Assembly (NCBI RefSeq): GCF_021869535.1
Contig: NW_026262668.1
Coordinates: 69,957,558 to 70,021,557, forward strand
From: Mytilus californianus
Taxonomy: Eukaryota > Mollusca > Bivalvia > Mytilida > Mytilidae
Length of the DNA stretch: 64,000 bases
Direction: 5' to 3'
Positions 36,090-48,659 of this stretch are shown here, piece after piece. The notes under the pieces are model-generated. The model was not told where the DNA came from, searched no databases, and saw only the letters and a program-made list of their open reading frames with translations. Position numbers and translations under genes: made by a program. Within the stretch, counting starts at the first letter, position 1; each line of letters starts with the position of its first letter.

Positions 36090-39000
36090 GACACAATTAA
36101 TTTTGAATCATGAATAGCATTCAATCCTGTACTGTATTATTCAAAGTAGCACTATTCATACTATTTTTCATTTGGCTTAGTTTGTTTAATATCTTGTGTT
36201 TCTTTGAATATATTCATAGTTTTCCTTTTTACATCCTTCATTTAACTATATACAATCGGGTTTTTTTTTAAGACTTCACAAAATTATGTCAACTCCCTTT
36301 TTACGATTTGTTTGTAAACTACAGGGTCACTTCGTGTACCATCATTTGAAAAATCTACAAGAAAAAAGTTAAGTAAGTAGTAAAATATTGCATGTTCACA
36401 AGCACTTGGAATGTCACGTGACAGAATTTGACACGAAATGAGTTAAATAACTGTGGATATTAACTAAATAAATTTAGGAAAGGCATATAAATTAACGATA
36501 AATCTTTGTGTACATAGCGTGAGAATTAGCATTAACATTTGACACCTTTTGCTCAAATAGCCACATTATCTTTGTTTTATTTATTCATATCAGTTGTTCT
36601 TTATTACAATTATTAACTGGCTTTTAACTAAATAAAGTTTTATATATTTGTTTATTAACTAGATGATTGTAATTGACTTGATAAGACCCCTTTTAAATTT
36701 TTTTTGTTTTCATTCATTGCGAGAGGAATCGAGACGTGCTATTAAATAAGCACGACATTCTTAACATATGACATGAGACAAAACATGTTCCAATAATGAA
36801 TTTTTAAATTAGGAATTTGTTACAAAACTTATAAACATGAATAAAAGTATTTTACTACAAATATTTATTATCAATTCGACACATTTTTTTATAATATTGT
36901 CATAATTACGTCTTTTAGAAAACTTGTTACAATTGTAATCTCTGAAAATAGTTATATCTATACAAAGGAGTTCTCTACATGGAGTATATGGGTCCGTACG
37001 TGACCTGTTATCTCTACCCCTAATGTGGAATACAACATCCTCTATTTTTAGTGTCACGCCATATTTCACAACCTTCAGACCAGTCTACCTGGCCTTATTT
37101 GGAAACCTAACAAATTGCTTTGTTTTTACAATGTAAAATTGTTGCAGTTCTCAGCATTCCTGAAATACTTTCCACTGAAAATAACCAACCAACAAATAAT
37201 CAAGTTATGTAACTGCCTGCCGATTGCAAAGTTTTATATTAATAGAATGGAAATAAATTTCACACCTTGGATTTCCCTTAACTGGTTGTAGTATGTCGAA
37301 AGTTTAGAAATTTTGTTGCGTCTATATTTTTTTATTTAGAGAAAAAACTTTTCAATGACAAGTATGTATCCATTTCCCTAGGCTGTCGGTACACCGCTTG
37401 TTAAAAGAGCTACATTTATGTTCCTGGATTTTTCCCTATGCAATTTGATTTTTAATAATAAAGCTACGATATATGATACATTCCAAAACAATGAAATACG
37501 CATTAATACAATGCATAATTTAAAATAACGTTTTTCTTTGAAAAGGTGTTCTTTTGGAAATATTTGTTGTTAGCAAGTACATGCAAACGGCATATTTACA
37601 ACAACGTTCGGTCTACATTTTACTCGTACATGCTGTTCACTAAATAAAGAAAAAAGGCTTACCCGATTGATTAAGATGTCAGACCAAACCAAAGTTTTAA
37701 AATGTTGAATATAATAATGAATCAGCCTTAAATTGCTTTTTGACACGCAGACTTTGCCATTATTTATCGTAAATTTCACCGAATGAAATTATAAATTAAA
37801 CCACTTTAATTGCAATCATTAAATAGTTTGACTTTTGAATATTTTAAAGGACCGCGACCTTAACCAATATTGAAAAGATTTTTTCTTTTATCAGTTATAA
37901 ATACAAAACAGAAAATTATTTATTTCTTTTAATTATATACACCACACGCAGAAAAACACTTTCACAAAGAAACACTTATGTATCACCACATTGCAAATTT
38001 ACACCCTATAAAGTTTTAATCATGAAAAATAAATAATTTTTATGTGATGATGTTTTTAAACAATTTCAAAATAAAGAGGTTTACTGCTTTCTTCGTGAGA
38101 ATGGTATTTGTATATGAGTTGACACTGAAATTTAAAACCCAGGTATTTTCATGGCCCTTTACATTAAATCAGAAAGACTTTTCTGTTTCTATAGTATTGA
38201 GATACATATGATATTGAATATCATGATGTGTAGCAAATTTATTTTTAAATGAGAAAGTCTGACAACGTAGTTAATCGGTACAGAGAAAACAAACACCAGC
38301 AAAAAAATATAATATACATTCAGAGGTAGGTATATCATTTTCATATTGAGTAAAACATGTTAAAGTATTTTTACTCGCCTAATATTTTGCTTAATCCAAA
38401 ATTTGTACCCAGACGTCCGCAATTAAAATAAATTTCTGCTGTTACCGATCCCGATTGTACGTCAAAGGCTTTTAGACTTGGTTGACCATTCCACCTTTTA
38501 GCAAAATACAAGACGTGTGAATTCTGTGGTTTTTTTTTTGTGTTTTTTTTTGTGTGAAAGAATATAATTTGGTACTCATAAACTCTCTCGCGATCGGTAC
38601 ATCATTATTTAGTTGGAACAAAGTAAAAAAAAATCTTTCTATATAAGAATCCGCTAGCAAAACTATTAGTGGACACAGTTAAAAAAATAAATAAAAAATA
38701 GGCTTTAAACAATTTTTGACAGCTTTTTGTATTGCGCTTACAAATTATATCGATGAAGACCGTAACTATGTGAGAACTTAATTTTCAATTGGTTTAGGTT
38801 GCTGTCTCATAAACCGTGGACCTAAAAATTATGTAAGGGTTGAAAAACGTGGATGATTTGTATTGAATGAAATGCGGACGCTATTCTCATATTATGGGTA
38901 CATGAATTGTAATAACATATAAATTTTTCCTATAGTTTACCATGTATATAATGCCAGGCACTTGCTATTAGATCTAATTGTACCGGCTTTTTTACACGAG

Positions 39001-41405
39001 TATGAAATTTTGCGACAACACCAGTTAGAAAAACACAGATGATATAAAATGCTAACAAAATATAAATTTTCATTTATAAATGAGTGACTGTCTGCAAAGA
39101 AAAGAAAAGAGGAATTTTGACCAGGGAAGTAGAAGGATTTCTCAATATAAATCATTAACATAATGTAGATTTTGTCATCGTCCAGTGGGATTTAAATCAT
39201 ATTCAGGACAAAAGTTAAACCGGGTCAGCATGAAACGCAATCCTATATTCCATTTTATTGTATGCAATTTAACAAGAGGTGATAAACAAATCTGTGATAC
39301 AATATACTTTTCTATTTCAAACTAAAAGTTGTTCTGAAAATCGGTATGTTGGGTTAAATGCCAAAAAGTGCATGTTTATGTTGTTGAATCCTGTCAGTAC
39401 GGATTGAACAAGTAAATGCATTTTTGACATATCAGTTCAGACAACAATTAATGAAGTTTCCTAAGCAGACGCATATTTATATTTACAAGACAAAATCAAT
39501 TTGCTTAGGAGGTCGTCACAAATACCGTATACTAAGATCAATATTGCTATATAACAGTCTTGAATTGATTCTCCCAAGAGAATTGCATTTTTGGCTTCCC
39601 ACTTCCCAAACTTTTAGTCTAGATCGTACAGTATCAGAGCTCTAATACATGTACCAGATGAAGGTTATTTCGGGAACTTTGCGCACTGAGATTATGATAG
39701 CATCAAATTAAGATAAAATATATTGTAACATTACTGATAAATGCAGAGTGCGTAAAGTATATAGCTAAAAGTTACAATAAGGTAAAAATACAATGCTTAA
39801 ATAGACAGAAATAAGAATAGGAACAACAAACCTGTTTGCATTATTAAAAATCCAAAAAGGCCATGCAACTCTCCAGTCCATAATCTCTTGATGTTTTGAA
39901 CTATTGAATGTACTATGATTGTAGATTAGAAGACATATAGAGTGATCGATGTCTGAAATGACTCACTGCGTATTACAATGTTTATATTATGATTAATTGT
40001 TTATTAATGATTGGTTGATGCTGAATAATATATTATCATGACTTTTGTCTTATGAGTTTTGTAGAAAATCAACACATTCAAATCAATGAAGTGTAATTGT
40101 TTATCAGATGCAAAACTAAAATGTTTCTTTTATTTTTTTCTACATTGTAATTTTGTTGTCTAAAGTTTCAAATAAGTGTTCCTGGCAATATGATTACAAG
40201 TTTATGAACAGTTCTTTCAGGGCATACGATACAGTTACGGGGGAGGTAATGACGTCGCTAACGTAAAATGATACTTTTCGCGACGTCAAACTGTGACAGA
40301 TCAGGTCGGAAAAGATGCATTTTTCGACTGATTTTGACATTCAAACTAATTTATCTTGAAAACGAGTTCATAGACCTCTCTTTTTAAAAATGACATTTGG
40401 CTTGATTATGTATGAAGATTACTTGTGCCAATTTTTATAAACAAATCACCAATGAAATTTTTTTTAAATTGGATGAATATACAGCAAAAATTGCCGTTTT
40501 TTTTTACTAAAATCATGAAAATTTGATAAAAATTGAATTATTTCCAAAGAAGTATTACCCAAATTCAGAGCACACTTTTATGTAGAGAAGATATCACAGA
40601 TGTTTTTACAAAAGTCCGCTTGCATTTATCTTTTAAAACACAAAAGCTAGGTATGTCTTTCCAAAATATAGAAATGTCCAAGAAACCGACATTTCCAGTA
40701 AATGTCTATAATTTCGACCCCTTTATCTCTAAAAGTAATTTTAAAACTCTTTCTTTTTAGCTCTATAGACTTATTGAAAAAAATAAAATTATACTGATTT
40801 TGTTCTATCAATGGACAAGTATTTTGTGAATATCAATTCGCTTATTAATAGTCTAAAACTATCGACGCGCAAATGTATTACCATTACAAATGTATTGCAC
40901 CGGGCTCTATATCGTCCCGTTTCTATTAATTTGTAAATTAAATTAAATTGAGAATACGAAAGATCTGCCATCAAAACCATATTTTCCAATTAAAAAACAA
41001 AATAAAACAAAAAACATTCAAATACGACATAACCACTGACAAGGTTCCTTTCTTAGGACAGCACATATACATGTGGCGGTGTTAAACTGTTTTTTCTTTT
41101 TTTCTTTTTTTTTTTTTTTAGATTTAAACCCTTCCCGACATTTAAATCTAAATAAGTGTACTAACATCTAAATACTACTGTCGACGTTGAAATTGGAAAC
41201 AACAGTAGTAATCCTTGTAGTAATGCATTGCACTATTATTATAACATAGTGTGACAAGTTTTAAATTTTTCTGGAGTGTAAAAAATCTTTGATATTATTT
41301 TATGACAAATGAATGTCAGTTTACCTCCGTCGACAGTTAGGATTTCTCATTATATAATCTAAGGTTAATTTTTCTTATTTTTCAATAAATATGGGTGCAA
41401 CTATA
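36090..41405. other. Intergenic stretch with no supported gene
   Basis: AT-rich; frames of up to 86 codons look random. A GC-richer patch at about 40225-40330 has gacgtcgctaacg and cgcgacgtc in inverted arrangement. A T-rich tract is at 41090-41120. Confidence 0.5.
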
Positions 41406-41422
41406 CAGGCCTCTACAATAAC
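41406..41422. repeat. Left terminal inverted repeat of the hAT element
   Basis: CAGGCCTCTACAATAAC; pairs with 48411-48427. Two ACTTGTCCG motifs follow at 41442-41450 and 41462-41470. Confidence 0.7.
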
Positions 41423-43955
41423 TTTTTTTAACTTGCCCAATACTTGTCCGAATGGAATTTTACTTGTCCGAAAAAAACTTATTAACTTTTTTTCTATTAA
41501 AATATAGTTGATTTTATTTTAATGAACAAAATGAAATAAAACGATACAACAGTTACAGTTTATTTATTATTTATTATCTATTGACATCCTTGTCAAAAAT
41601 GGCTATTGCATCTAGTCAAAAGACTTAGGTTCTAATAATTATATTTTCTAGTTGTCATCAATGTCATCATCAGACTGTGCCATATCAGGATCTGGAAGTC
41701 CTCTCAGTCGCAATTCATTAGGGTTGTAACCTGGTCTTTTCTGTCTTCCACTTGACCACCAGTGATTGAAGACTGACTTGGTGTCAAATTGATTAATTTC
41801 AGGTCCTTCAACAGTTTTAAATAGTAACATTAATAACATTTTTGGCTTTAGGGAAGATCTCCAGTCAGTCTTTACTCTTTTCATTGCAGAAAAGCCTCGT
41901 TCACATACAGCGCTGGAAAGAGGAAAAGAAAGATCAGCTCTAGAACCAAGATCAAATGTTCAAATCTTCTTTTCAGATCTGGATAAATAAAAAAGTTTTC
42001 AACAGCCACTGTTGCTTTGTGTCTTCCTACATAAGCCTTGAAATCTTTCCACTCCCCGTTGTGGTCCATAATTACATCTAAATTACAACCATTTCTTTCC
42101 AGTATTTCATGGAAATTCTCTAACAGGAAAGCCATCTTTTCATTCCCACATGTAGCCAGTTCGTTTCTATCTTGTGGCCATTCACTGAAAGTAAGAATTA
42201 ATGATGCTGCCTTAAGTACTGGGTCTTTCTCCATGGGTTCAAATCTGTTGTCCAGGGCAGCAACAATCAAGTCAACTATTACTTGTTTCTGTCTGATAAA
42301 ATCTTCATCTACGTTCACGTTTGATAGTTGAATGTCTTTATATGTACTGTTCTGGGCATCTACAGTAGCAAGAAAATTTGACAATTTTCTGCCATTTACT
42401 GTTTTCACTCAGTTCAATTAAAGATAGATTTGCAGTTGAAATAACATCAAACATTGCATTCTCAGGTAATCTTGCTGAAACTTCAAACTAAGTACACTGA
42501 GTACTTTCAAAATGTCAAGAAAAAAAAACACTGTGTACAGATCGAAACTTGTAATCTTTGAGTTTTTTGCTGATAAAAGTAGCTCTACCTTGGACTTCTA
42601 CAGATCAAGACATAGATTCCCGAATATGCTCAAAATGTGCAAGCAATACTCTGAATCCTTTAACTAAGACTTCAAGGGCCCTGTGAATATGTGGCAGCCA
42701 TCTTGTACCAACAAGTTTTGTAGGCTTTAAAACCTTTTCTTCTAAAGCTTCCCTATCTGCTTCAATTCTCGTATGGCCTTTGGGGAATACTGATAGTGCT
42801 TGTACAGATACTGCAACAAATCCTGAATTTCTTTCATATGCTTGTGGTTTTTTCTTGCACTATAGGTAGCTATAACTCAAGTATGTGTGCTATGCAGTGT
42901 GTAATAACCAAGTGTGGAACATCACGTTTGATCAAAGTGGCTATTCCACCTGGGCATCCTAAATTTACAGAGGCTCCATCTGACCCAAAGCCAATTTATA
43001 TATCCTTCCAATTGGGTATCCCATTTCTAGTGAATGCTCATTCAATTTCCTTTAGAATTCCCTGTGCATTTGCTTTTTCTACATCTTCAATGCTGAAGTA
43101 ATAGTTTACTGGCTTCCCGTTTTCCAAAAATCCGAGATAAATGAGTTCATTCTCTATGACAGAAGAGTCTGTAGCACCATCAATCAGAATGGAATAAATG
43201 TGCAAATCGTTCTCTATTAGTATCTTTACACCTTTGAATAAGTCTTCATAAATATACTGGATAAATCTGAAAATATCAGGGATGCCTATGATAGTGTGTG
43301 AAAAACCACATCTAATTCACTGACTTGTGTTAAAGCATTATAGAAATGATTGATATAGATATTTGGTTAGGTATTAGTTTGGCAGGCATGTAAATTACTA
43401 ATATAAATATCATATGCATGAAAGCATGATAAAAGCTACCAGACAAGTACATGAAGTACAAGATGAAAACAAAAGAAGGCATAGCAGAAAGCTGCTGCAG
43501 TGCAGTACATGATGATGAAGATAACATATAGTACATGTATATAAATGTAATAAAAATCTTATATTTGCTTAAATGACACTAATTTAGTAATTCAGTTTAC
43601 CTTCTACAAGCATTATCAGATCTATAAAAATTTCCCATGTCTAGATCATTAACCTCTTGCAACTCAACCAATCTCGGAAAGTTTGTAAAGGGCTTTTCAT
43701 GCTTGCAAATAAAGTAGGCAGTGGTAATAAGTTTCTTTATTTTGTCTTCATTTTCTTATTCCATTTTCCCAACACAGGACAAAAGAGGCCCAGACTGAGA
43801 GAAACTACCACTTCCAGATGCCTCAAGTTTTTTCATTTCATCTGTTTTTTTCTTCTCTTCTGCTTCTGCTTCTGCTTCTGCCAGATAATGGCCACAATCA
43901 ACGAACTGATTATACTGCCATGGTTTGGTGCGCATATAAGACCACCCCCCTCCCT

Positions 43956-46900
43956 CCAAAATTTTAAAATTTTAATTCAGCTTTGTCATCGAGGCTTGAA
44001 AGGCCTCGACTGACGGTGCTGATACGACCCCAGGAGGAAGAGCGTATAAATCCCGGATGGTTCTTGGGAAGAATGAGTGTTTGCGGTAATCACAGGATGC
44101 TGATGGTACTTGGAAGGATTTATCATGCATGTTTCGTGTCAGTCTTTTAGGTGGTATTAGACGACCTTCCTTTGACATGGCCACTTTGTTGTTTTCTATT
44201 TTGTAGAGGATTGTGAGTCTCGCTTCTTTCCTTCTTTGTTCTAGGGATGTCCATTTGAGATGTTGTAGCATCATGTTAACGCTGGAGTGGTTATGATGTT
44301 TGTTAGATACGTAACGAGCTCCTCTTCTTTGTACCATCTCAAGTCTGTCAGTCTCTATCTTAAGGTATGGATCCCATACTGGACTGGCATATTCTACAAT
44401 GGGACGTACCAATGTATTGTAGGCATTCTCCTTCACTGTAGTTGATTCTATATCTAAATTTCTTTTTAGGAAACCAATTGTTCGATTTGCCTGATTACGT
44501 ATTTACATGATCATTCCATCTTAGTTCGGATGTAAATGTGCAGCCTAGGTATTTTGCACTGTTGACTGACTCAAAAATATGACCATGTAGGCTGTATGAA
44601 GTTGCAATTGTGTTGTTTTTCCTGCTGATGGTGAGTACATTGCATTTGTCAGGGTGGAATGACATTTTCCATTTTGATTCCCATATTCCAAGTTTGTCCA
44701 GATCTAGTTGTAAGTCATGCGAATCTTTGTCTGATGATATCGTAAGGTAAGCTATTGTATCATCTGCAAATAGTCGGACTGTAGATTTAATTCCATCGGG
44801 CATGTCGTTAATGTTGAACAGGAATAGTGAGGGCCCAAGTACTGAGCCTTGGGGTACTCCTGACTCTACATCAATATGATATGAACTTTCTCCATCCACG
44901 ACTACTGCTTGGGTTCGATTAGACAGAAAGCTAGCGATCCACTTGTTGACATTTCCTTGGATACCATAGTGTTCCAGTTTATGCATCAGGAGACTGTTGA
45001 CTGACCTTATCAAAGGCTTTTGAAAAGTCCATAATGAGTACATCTGTTTGCTTTCCTGCGCTCATGTTGTTAGTGATGTCATCCACAAATTCAATCAACT
45101 GGGTTTCGCATGATCTTTTGCTACGAAATCCGTGTTGTAATGGATATAGAATGTTGTGGAGATCTGCATGTTTCATAATATGACTAGTTATTATGTGTTC
45201 CATGAGTTTACAGCAGATGCATGTCAGAGATATTGGTCGATAATTCTCTGCCTTGTATCTCTTTCCTTTCTTGAAGACTGGGCTTACGTTGGCGTTCTTC
45301 CAGTCAGATGGTACTTTCCCAGTTTTTAGTGATGTTGTAAAGATGATAGTTAGAATTGGGGCTATCTCGATTGCAAGTTCTTTGAGTATTCTTGGTTTTA
45401 GATTGTATGGTCCTGATGCTTTATTTGGATTTATTTTTGTTAGAAGTTTCAGCACTCCACTTTCTGTGATGATTTGATCTTCAGCAGAAAGGTATTGACC
45501 TGGCATATTACAACGAGATTTGAATTCATCTGGACTATATATTTCCTATGAAGAGAATGCAGATTGAAACTGTTTATTCAGGATGGTTGCTTGGTCTACA
45601 GGATGGGAGTGTAGTACTCCATCACTACGTAGTGATGCCACGCCGCTGCTATCAGTCTTCATATGTTTAATATATGTCCAGAATCGTTTCATATTGCTGT
45701 GTTGTTGGGTTTCTTCTTTAGGTGTTACTGTATTTTCGATGTATTTCCAATATGCACGACGTAGTTCTTTCTGTACTTTTTGCTTTACTTCTTTGAATTT
45801 TGATGTAATATGAGGATCCGCTGACTTTTTCTTTCTTTTGTATAGTCTGTCACGGCGGCGTATCAATTTACGTACATTTGGTGTGAGCCAAGGGAGGCTA
45901 TCTTTCTGTTTTGCTATCTTGTGCGGGATATGGTTTGTTACACTTTGGTTGAGCTTGGTTTTGAACAATAACCAGAGTTCCTCTGCTGAGCTTCTATTTG
46001 AAGCTAGATTTCTGATCTTTTCATGTGTTTGGATCATTTCCTCTTTGATGGTTTCCCAGTTTGCCTTTCTGTATACGGGGATGTTCCGAGGTTTTTGTTT
46101 CCTAGATAATGGTTTGGTGTCTATTTCGCTGAAGGCGATGTCGTGGTCTGAAACCCCAGGTATCACTTTGGTGCGTGTGAAGCGTGTTGGATTGTTTGTA
46201 ATCACTAGGTCTAGCGTGTTAGGGCCTCTTGTTGGTTCCTCCACTAGTTGAACAAGTCCATTGTCGTCAAGAATGTCGGCAAACTTGTAGTGGTTTTTCT
46301 GACATGTTGATTCTGGTTTCAGGGTTCTTGTTATCCAGTTCCAGCCTGGGAGATTAAAGTCGCCACCAACTACTATGAAGGCATTTTTTGTAGCATTTAC
46401 TCTTTCAAGACTTCGCCCCAGTTCTTCAAGGCTTTCTTCATTTGATGTTTTGGGGTTATAGTAGGATGCAAGATACAAGTCTTTACTACTAGCTAAGCTG
46501 ATTTTAGCCCAAACAATCTCGCAATTTGTTTGTAGCTCGGCCACAGGTATGCTTAGATGGTCATGATTTATTGCTATTAGCACCCCGCCTCCTTTCATGT
46601 TGCGGTCATTTCTGTAGATGTTGTAATTTGGTGGAAAAATCTGGTTATCTTTTACAGAAGAATCTATCCAGGTTTCTATTCCTAGGACAATATCTGGTTT
46701 AGTGCTTTCAACCAAGTTCTTAACTAATCCTTGCTTTGATTTGATGGACTGAAAATTTACTGTAAGCATCTTGATAGGTACGCTTTTTGGTCTTTTATCC
46801 TGCTTCTGTCTGTCTGGTGTTGATGCGTGGATAGGTTTGATACAGTCTGATGGAAGTGGACTCTGGAGAGATGTATCAGATAGAATACTAAATGAATTTG

Positions 46901-47345
46901 AGGTGGATAATACTATGTCAAAGCACACTGAACTGTAATTAGGACAGTCACAGATAAGGCAGTCCCAAGTTATTGCACTGTCCTCTACTAATGTGTTGTA
47001 TGTTCGAGAGATGACTGACTGACAGGTGGTATGGTACCACTGGTTACAGGTATCACACATGATACCTTTGTCTTCCCATGTAACAGGTTCGTCACAGGTT
47101 CCGGATAGAAATACTGTTGTGTCTGGGGCTGGATTTAGGTTTATGTCGTTTGCTATGGTTATAAGTAGCATGGATAGATATGCAAGATGATATGATTGTT
47201 TACCATTTATTCCTTGTGAAAATCCATTTTTATTTTTAAGATTTATATGTAATCTGAAATTTGCCAGGATAATCTGATGGTCTGATATATTATTTCTGTT
47301 TATAATGGTAAATTGAGGATATTCATGATGGTCTACAATATTGGT
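43956..47345 (-). mobile_element. Non-LTR retrotransposon (CR1/jockey-group LINE) inserted in the hAT element
   Basis: One ORF lineage carries, in order, a 2A-like relic (DINLNPAP, 47147-47124), a PHD finger (C..C, C..C, H..C, C..C between about 47105 and 46945), an APE-type endonuclease and a reverse transcriptase. The endonuclease motifs are [32 protein letters not shown] and SDHDIAF. The reverse transcriptase shows GVPQGSVLGP and the catalytic FADD at about 44770. It ends at TAA 43972, followed by a short TTTTAAAA tail. A TAG at 45546 and frameshifts near 45000 and 44500 inactivate it. PHD plus APE endonuclease places it in the CR1/jockey group; the exact clade is not decided. Boundaries are good to about 20 bp, from where the hAT reading resumes. 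Confidence 0.8.
43972..45545 (-). pseudogene. LINE reverse transcriptase, frameshifted
   Basis: Continuation of the LINE ORF after the TAG at 45546. The first frame carries NPNKASGPYNLKPRILKELA, NYRPISLTCICCKLMEH and LIMDFSKAFDK. A frameshift near 45000 leads to GVPQGSVLGP, FADDTIAYL and SAKYLGCTF. A second shift near 44500 leads to TLVRPIVEYASPVWDPY and the C-terminal RRGARYV and RKEARLTIL segments. All catalytic motifs are present, so decay is moderate. Confidence 0.8.
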
Positions 47346-47558
47346 GACAGAAGCAGAAGCAGAAGACTCAACAACCTTCCCGTCATCGTCCGTATGAACG
47401 GCATATTTTAGCCCAAGGAATTCCTCTTCCCAGCTCGGTAAATAGGTTCTTTGTCTTTTAAGCTCGTATTCCTTTTTCTTCTCCTTAGACTCTTCTTCGT
47501 CTTTTGTTTTTTTTTTCTTTTTTCCAGATGCAGTGAAACCAAATTTTGTTAAGTCCAT
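45546..47558 (-). pseudogene. Fused ORF: hAT N-terminus + LINE PHD-endonuclease
   Basis: An uninterrupted 670-codon frame starts at the hAT ATG. After about 70 codons, in the SSASASV serine/alanine run, it passes in frame into the LINE ORF. Residues of the first part are KKK/EEE-rich followed by the hAT motif; the rest is the LINE N-terminus, PHD and complete APE endonuclease. It ends at a TAG, after which the reverse transcriptase continues in the same frame from 45545. The fusion is a by-product of insertion and is probably not a selected gene. Confidence 0.6.
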
Positions 47559-48410
47559 GATGATTGTATCGAAGTGGTTTGTTTATAATATTTCCGTCTC
47601 ATTCAATATTGTCATTTCAATCTCAACGGTGAGTGCCTTATCTTCAAAGCGCACCACTGATAACGATCCTACTGTTGGTGTTGTTTTAAATGGACGCAGT
47701 AAGATTCAGCAGTAAGATCGGTATCTATGACTGGTTTTCGTATATAGAATGTGTTTTTTTCTATGTCAATTAAAGTATCTGACGAGAAAACAGTTTAAAT
47801 TATCGATCGCAAGTAGGCCACAGACCACAATTAAATTCTCTATTAGTTCTTTATAACGTTTTGTTTCATTAAAAAAAATGCACCGAATCTTTTTGTCAAA
47901 TATTTTGTGTGTGTAAAGTACAGTACTTGTCCAAACATATATCCAACATTCAGAAAGATTGCTCCCCAGTATCTTACAAATTTAGCCAATACACATCCAT
48001 ACCCCTATGGACAAGTCAAGAGATGTTCCGAAAATTGTAAATATCACCTTTTTGCACCTGGCCTAATCACTCTTTCCATATCAAAATCAGTTAAAATACA
48101 ACATCCAAAAGTTTATTTTACCTCTCTTCTTTCATTTCCATCCAAACAAAACTAAGAAATGAGTGAGGAAGGGACAGAAAAAAAATTAAGAAAAAATACA
48201 CTCTACTTAAAAGGAACTGTACACAGGTCAAATTAAATAATATTTGTTAATACTTTTTTTTTTCTTTTTGGTTTATTAATTTCGTTTGATCATCAGAGTT
48301 GGATTTAAATTATTTTCTACAGATTATTTTACTTGTCCCATCGGACAAGCTTTATTGCGCTTTTACTTGTCCGACCCTTTTTACCTCTGGTACCGGACAA
48401 TCGGACAAGC

Positions 48411-48427
48411 GTTATTGTCGAGCCCTG
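48411..48427. repeat. Right terminal inverted repeat of the hAT element
   Basis: On the plus strand GTTATTGTCGAGCCCTG, the inverse of the left end with two mismatches. Motifs ACTTGTCC(G/C) or its inverse occur at about 48331, 48342, 48365 and 48402. Confidence 0.7.
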
Positions 48428-48436
48428 TTGTATATC

Positions 48437-48603
48437 ATTTATTTGTACCATATGTATACCAATATACCATGTTTTTACTCTAAATATATATTTTAACTAT
48501 CAATGTGCCACTCGACTATCGTTTCGCTCTATAGTGTTGATAGTAAACATATATATTTAGAGTAAAAATATGGTATATTGGTATACATATGGTACAAATA
48601 AAT
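48437..48603. repeat. Long inverted repeat next to the hAT right end
   Basis: Arms 48437-48490 and 48550-48603 (54 nt) pair with essentially one mismatch around a 59-nt spacer. The arm reads atttatttgtaccatatg and so on. It starts 10 bp outside the hAT terminus, so it is either a MITE-like foldback or the target into which hAT inserted. Confidence 0.75.
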
Positions 48604-48659
48604 AATAAATATGAGAAAATCGGGGATTTATGATAATAAAGGGGGAGGGACTTTGGGGG

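Larger units (their letters stand above)
41648..47558 (-). pseudogene. ZNF862-like hAT transposase pseudogene, split by a LINE
   Basis: The 5' part is ATG at 47558 with a lysine-rich leader, then [20 protein letters not shown], the conserved W..EF.GL.Y entry to the family's zinc-finger region. The LINE interrupts here. The rest of exon 1 (about 43950-43601) reads KKLITTAYFICKHEKPFTNF and ends in phase 2 at donor GTAAAC. Exon 2 begins at 43266 in matching phase with FIQYIYEDLF. It holds LIDGATDSSV, IGFGSDGASVNLG, THCIAHILEL, TRWLPHIHRALEV and the C-terminal dimerisation motif MKRVKTDWRSSLKP. These are hallmarks of the hAT-derived ZNF862/ZMYM-type proteins, which normally bind transposon ends and cut and paste DNA. 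In-frame stops (after KME, EIE, WKDI, ILEL, RESMS and others) and a frameshift near 41930 show it is dead. Confidence 0.8.
41406..48427 (-). mobile_element. Decayed hAT DNA transposon with nested LINE
   Basis: The termini are imperfect inverted repeats: CAGGCCTCTACAATAAC at 41406-41422, and CAGGGCTCGACAATAAC reading inward from 48427 (15 of 17 match). CAGGG-type ends are usual for hAT elements. Both subterminal zones carry repeated ACTTGTCCG/CGGACAAGT motifs. Between them lies a ZNF862-like transposase pseudogene on the minus strand, interrupted by a LINE at about 43956-47345. No clear 8-bp target duplication is seen (caactata on the left, ttgtatat on the right), so the insertion is old or the flanks have changed. 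Without the LINE the element would be about 3.6 kb. Confidence 0.75.

Noticed and set aside
38472..39161. Minus-strand frames with cysteine clusters as possible exons
   Set aside because: No consistent splice sites or domain patterns could be found.
39830..39900. Short minus-strand ATG frame (MDWRVAWPFWIFNNAN) before a GT as a possible signal-peptide exon
   Set aside because: Hydrophobic core too short and interrupted, weak donor, and no partner exon.
42038..42331. 97-codon plus-strand ORF
   Set aside because: Antisense of the hAT transposase pseudogene.
43330..43536. Minus-strand hydrophobic ORF
   Set aside because: Falls inside the intron between the two transposase exons.
45838..46251. 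137-codon plus-strand ORF
   Set aside because: Antisense shadow of the LINE endonuclease frame; no domain of its own.
41398..48435. 8-bp target duplication of the hAT element
   Set aside because: The flanking octamers (caactata, ttgtatat) do not match well enough to call one.
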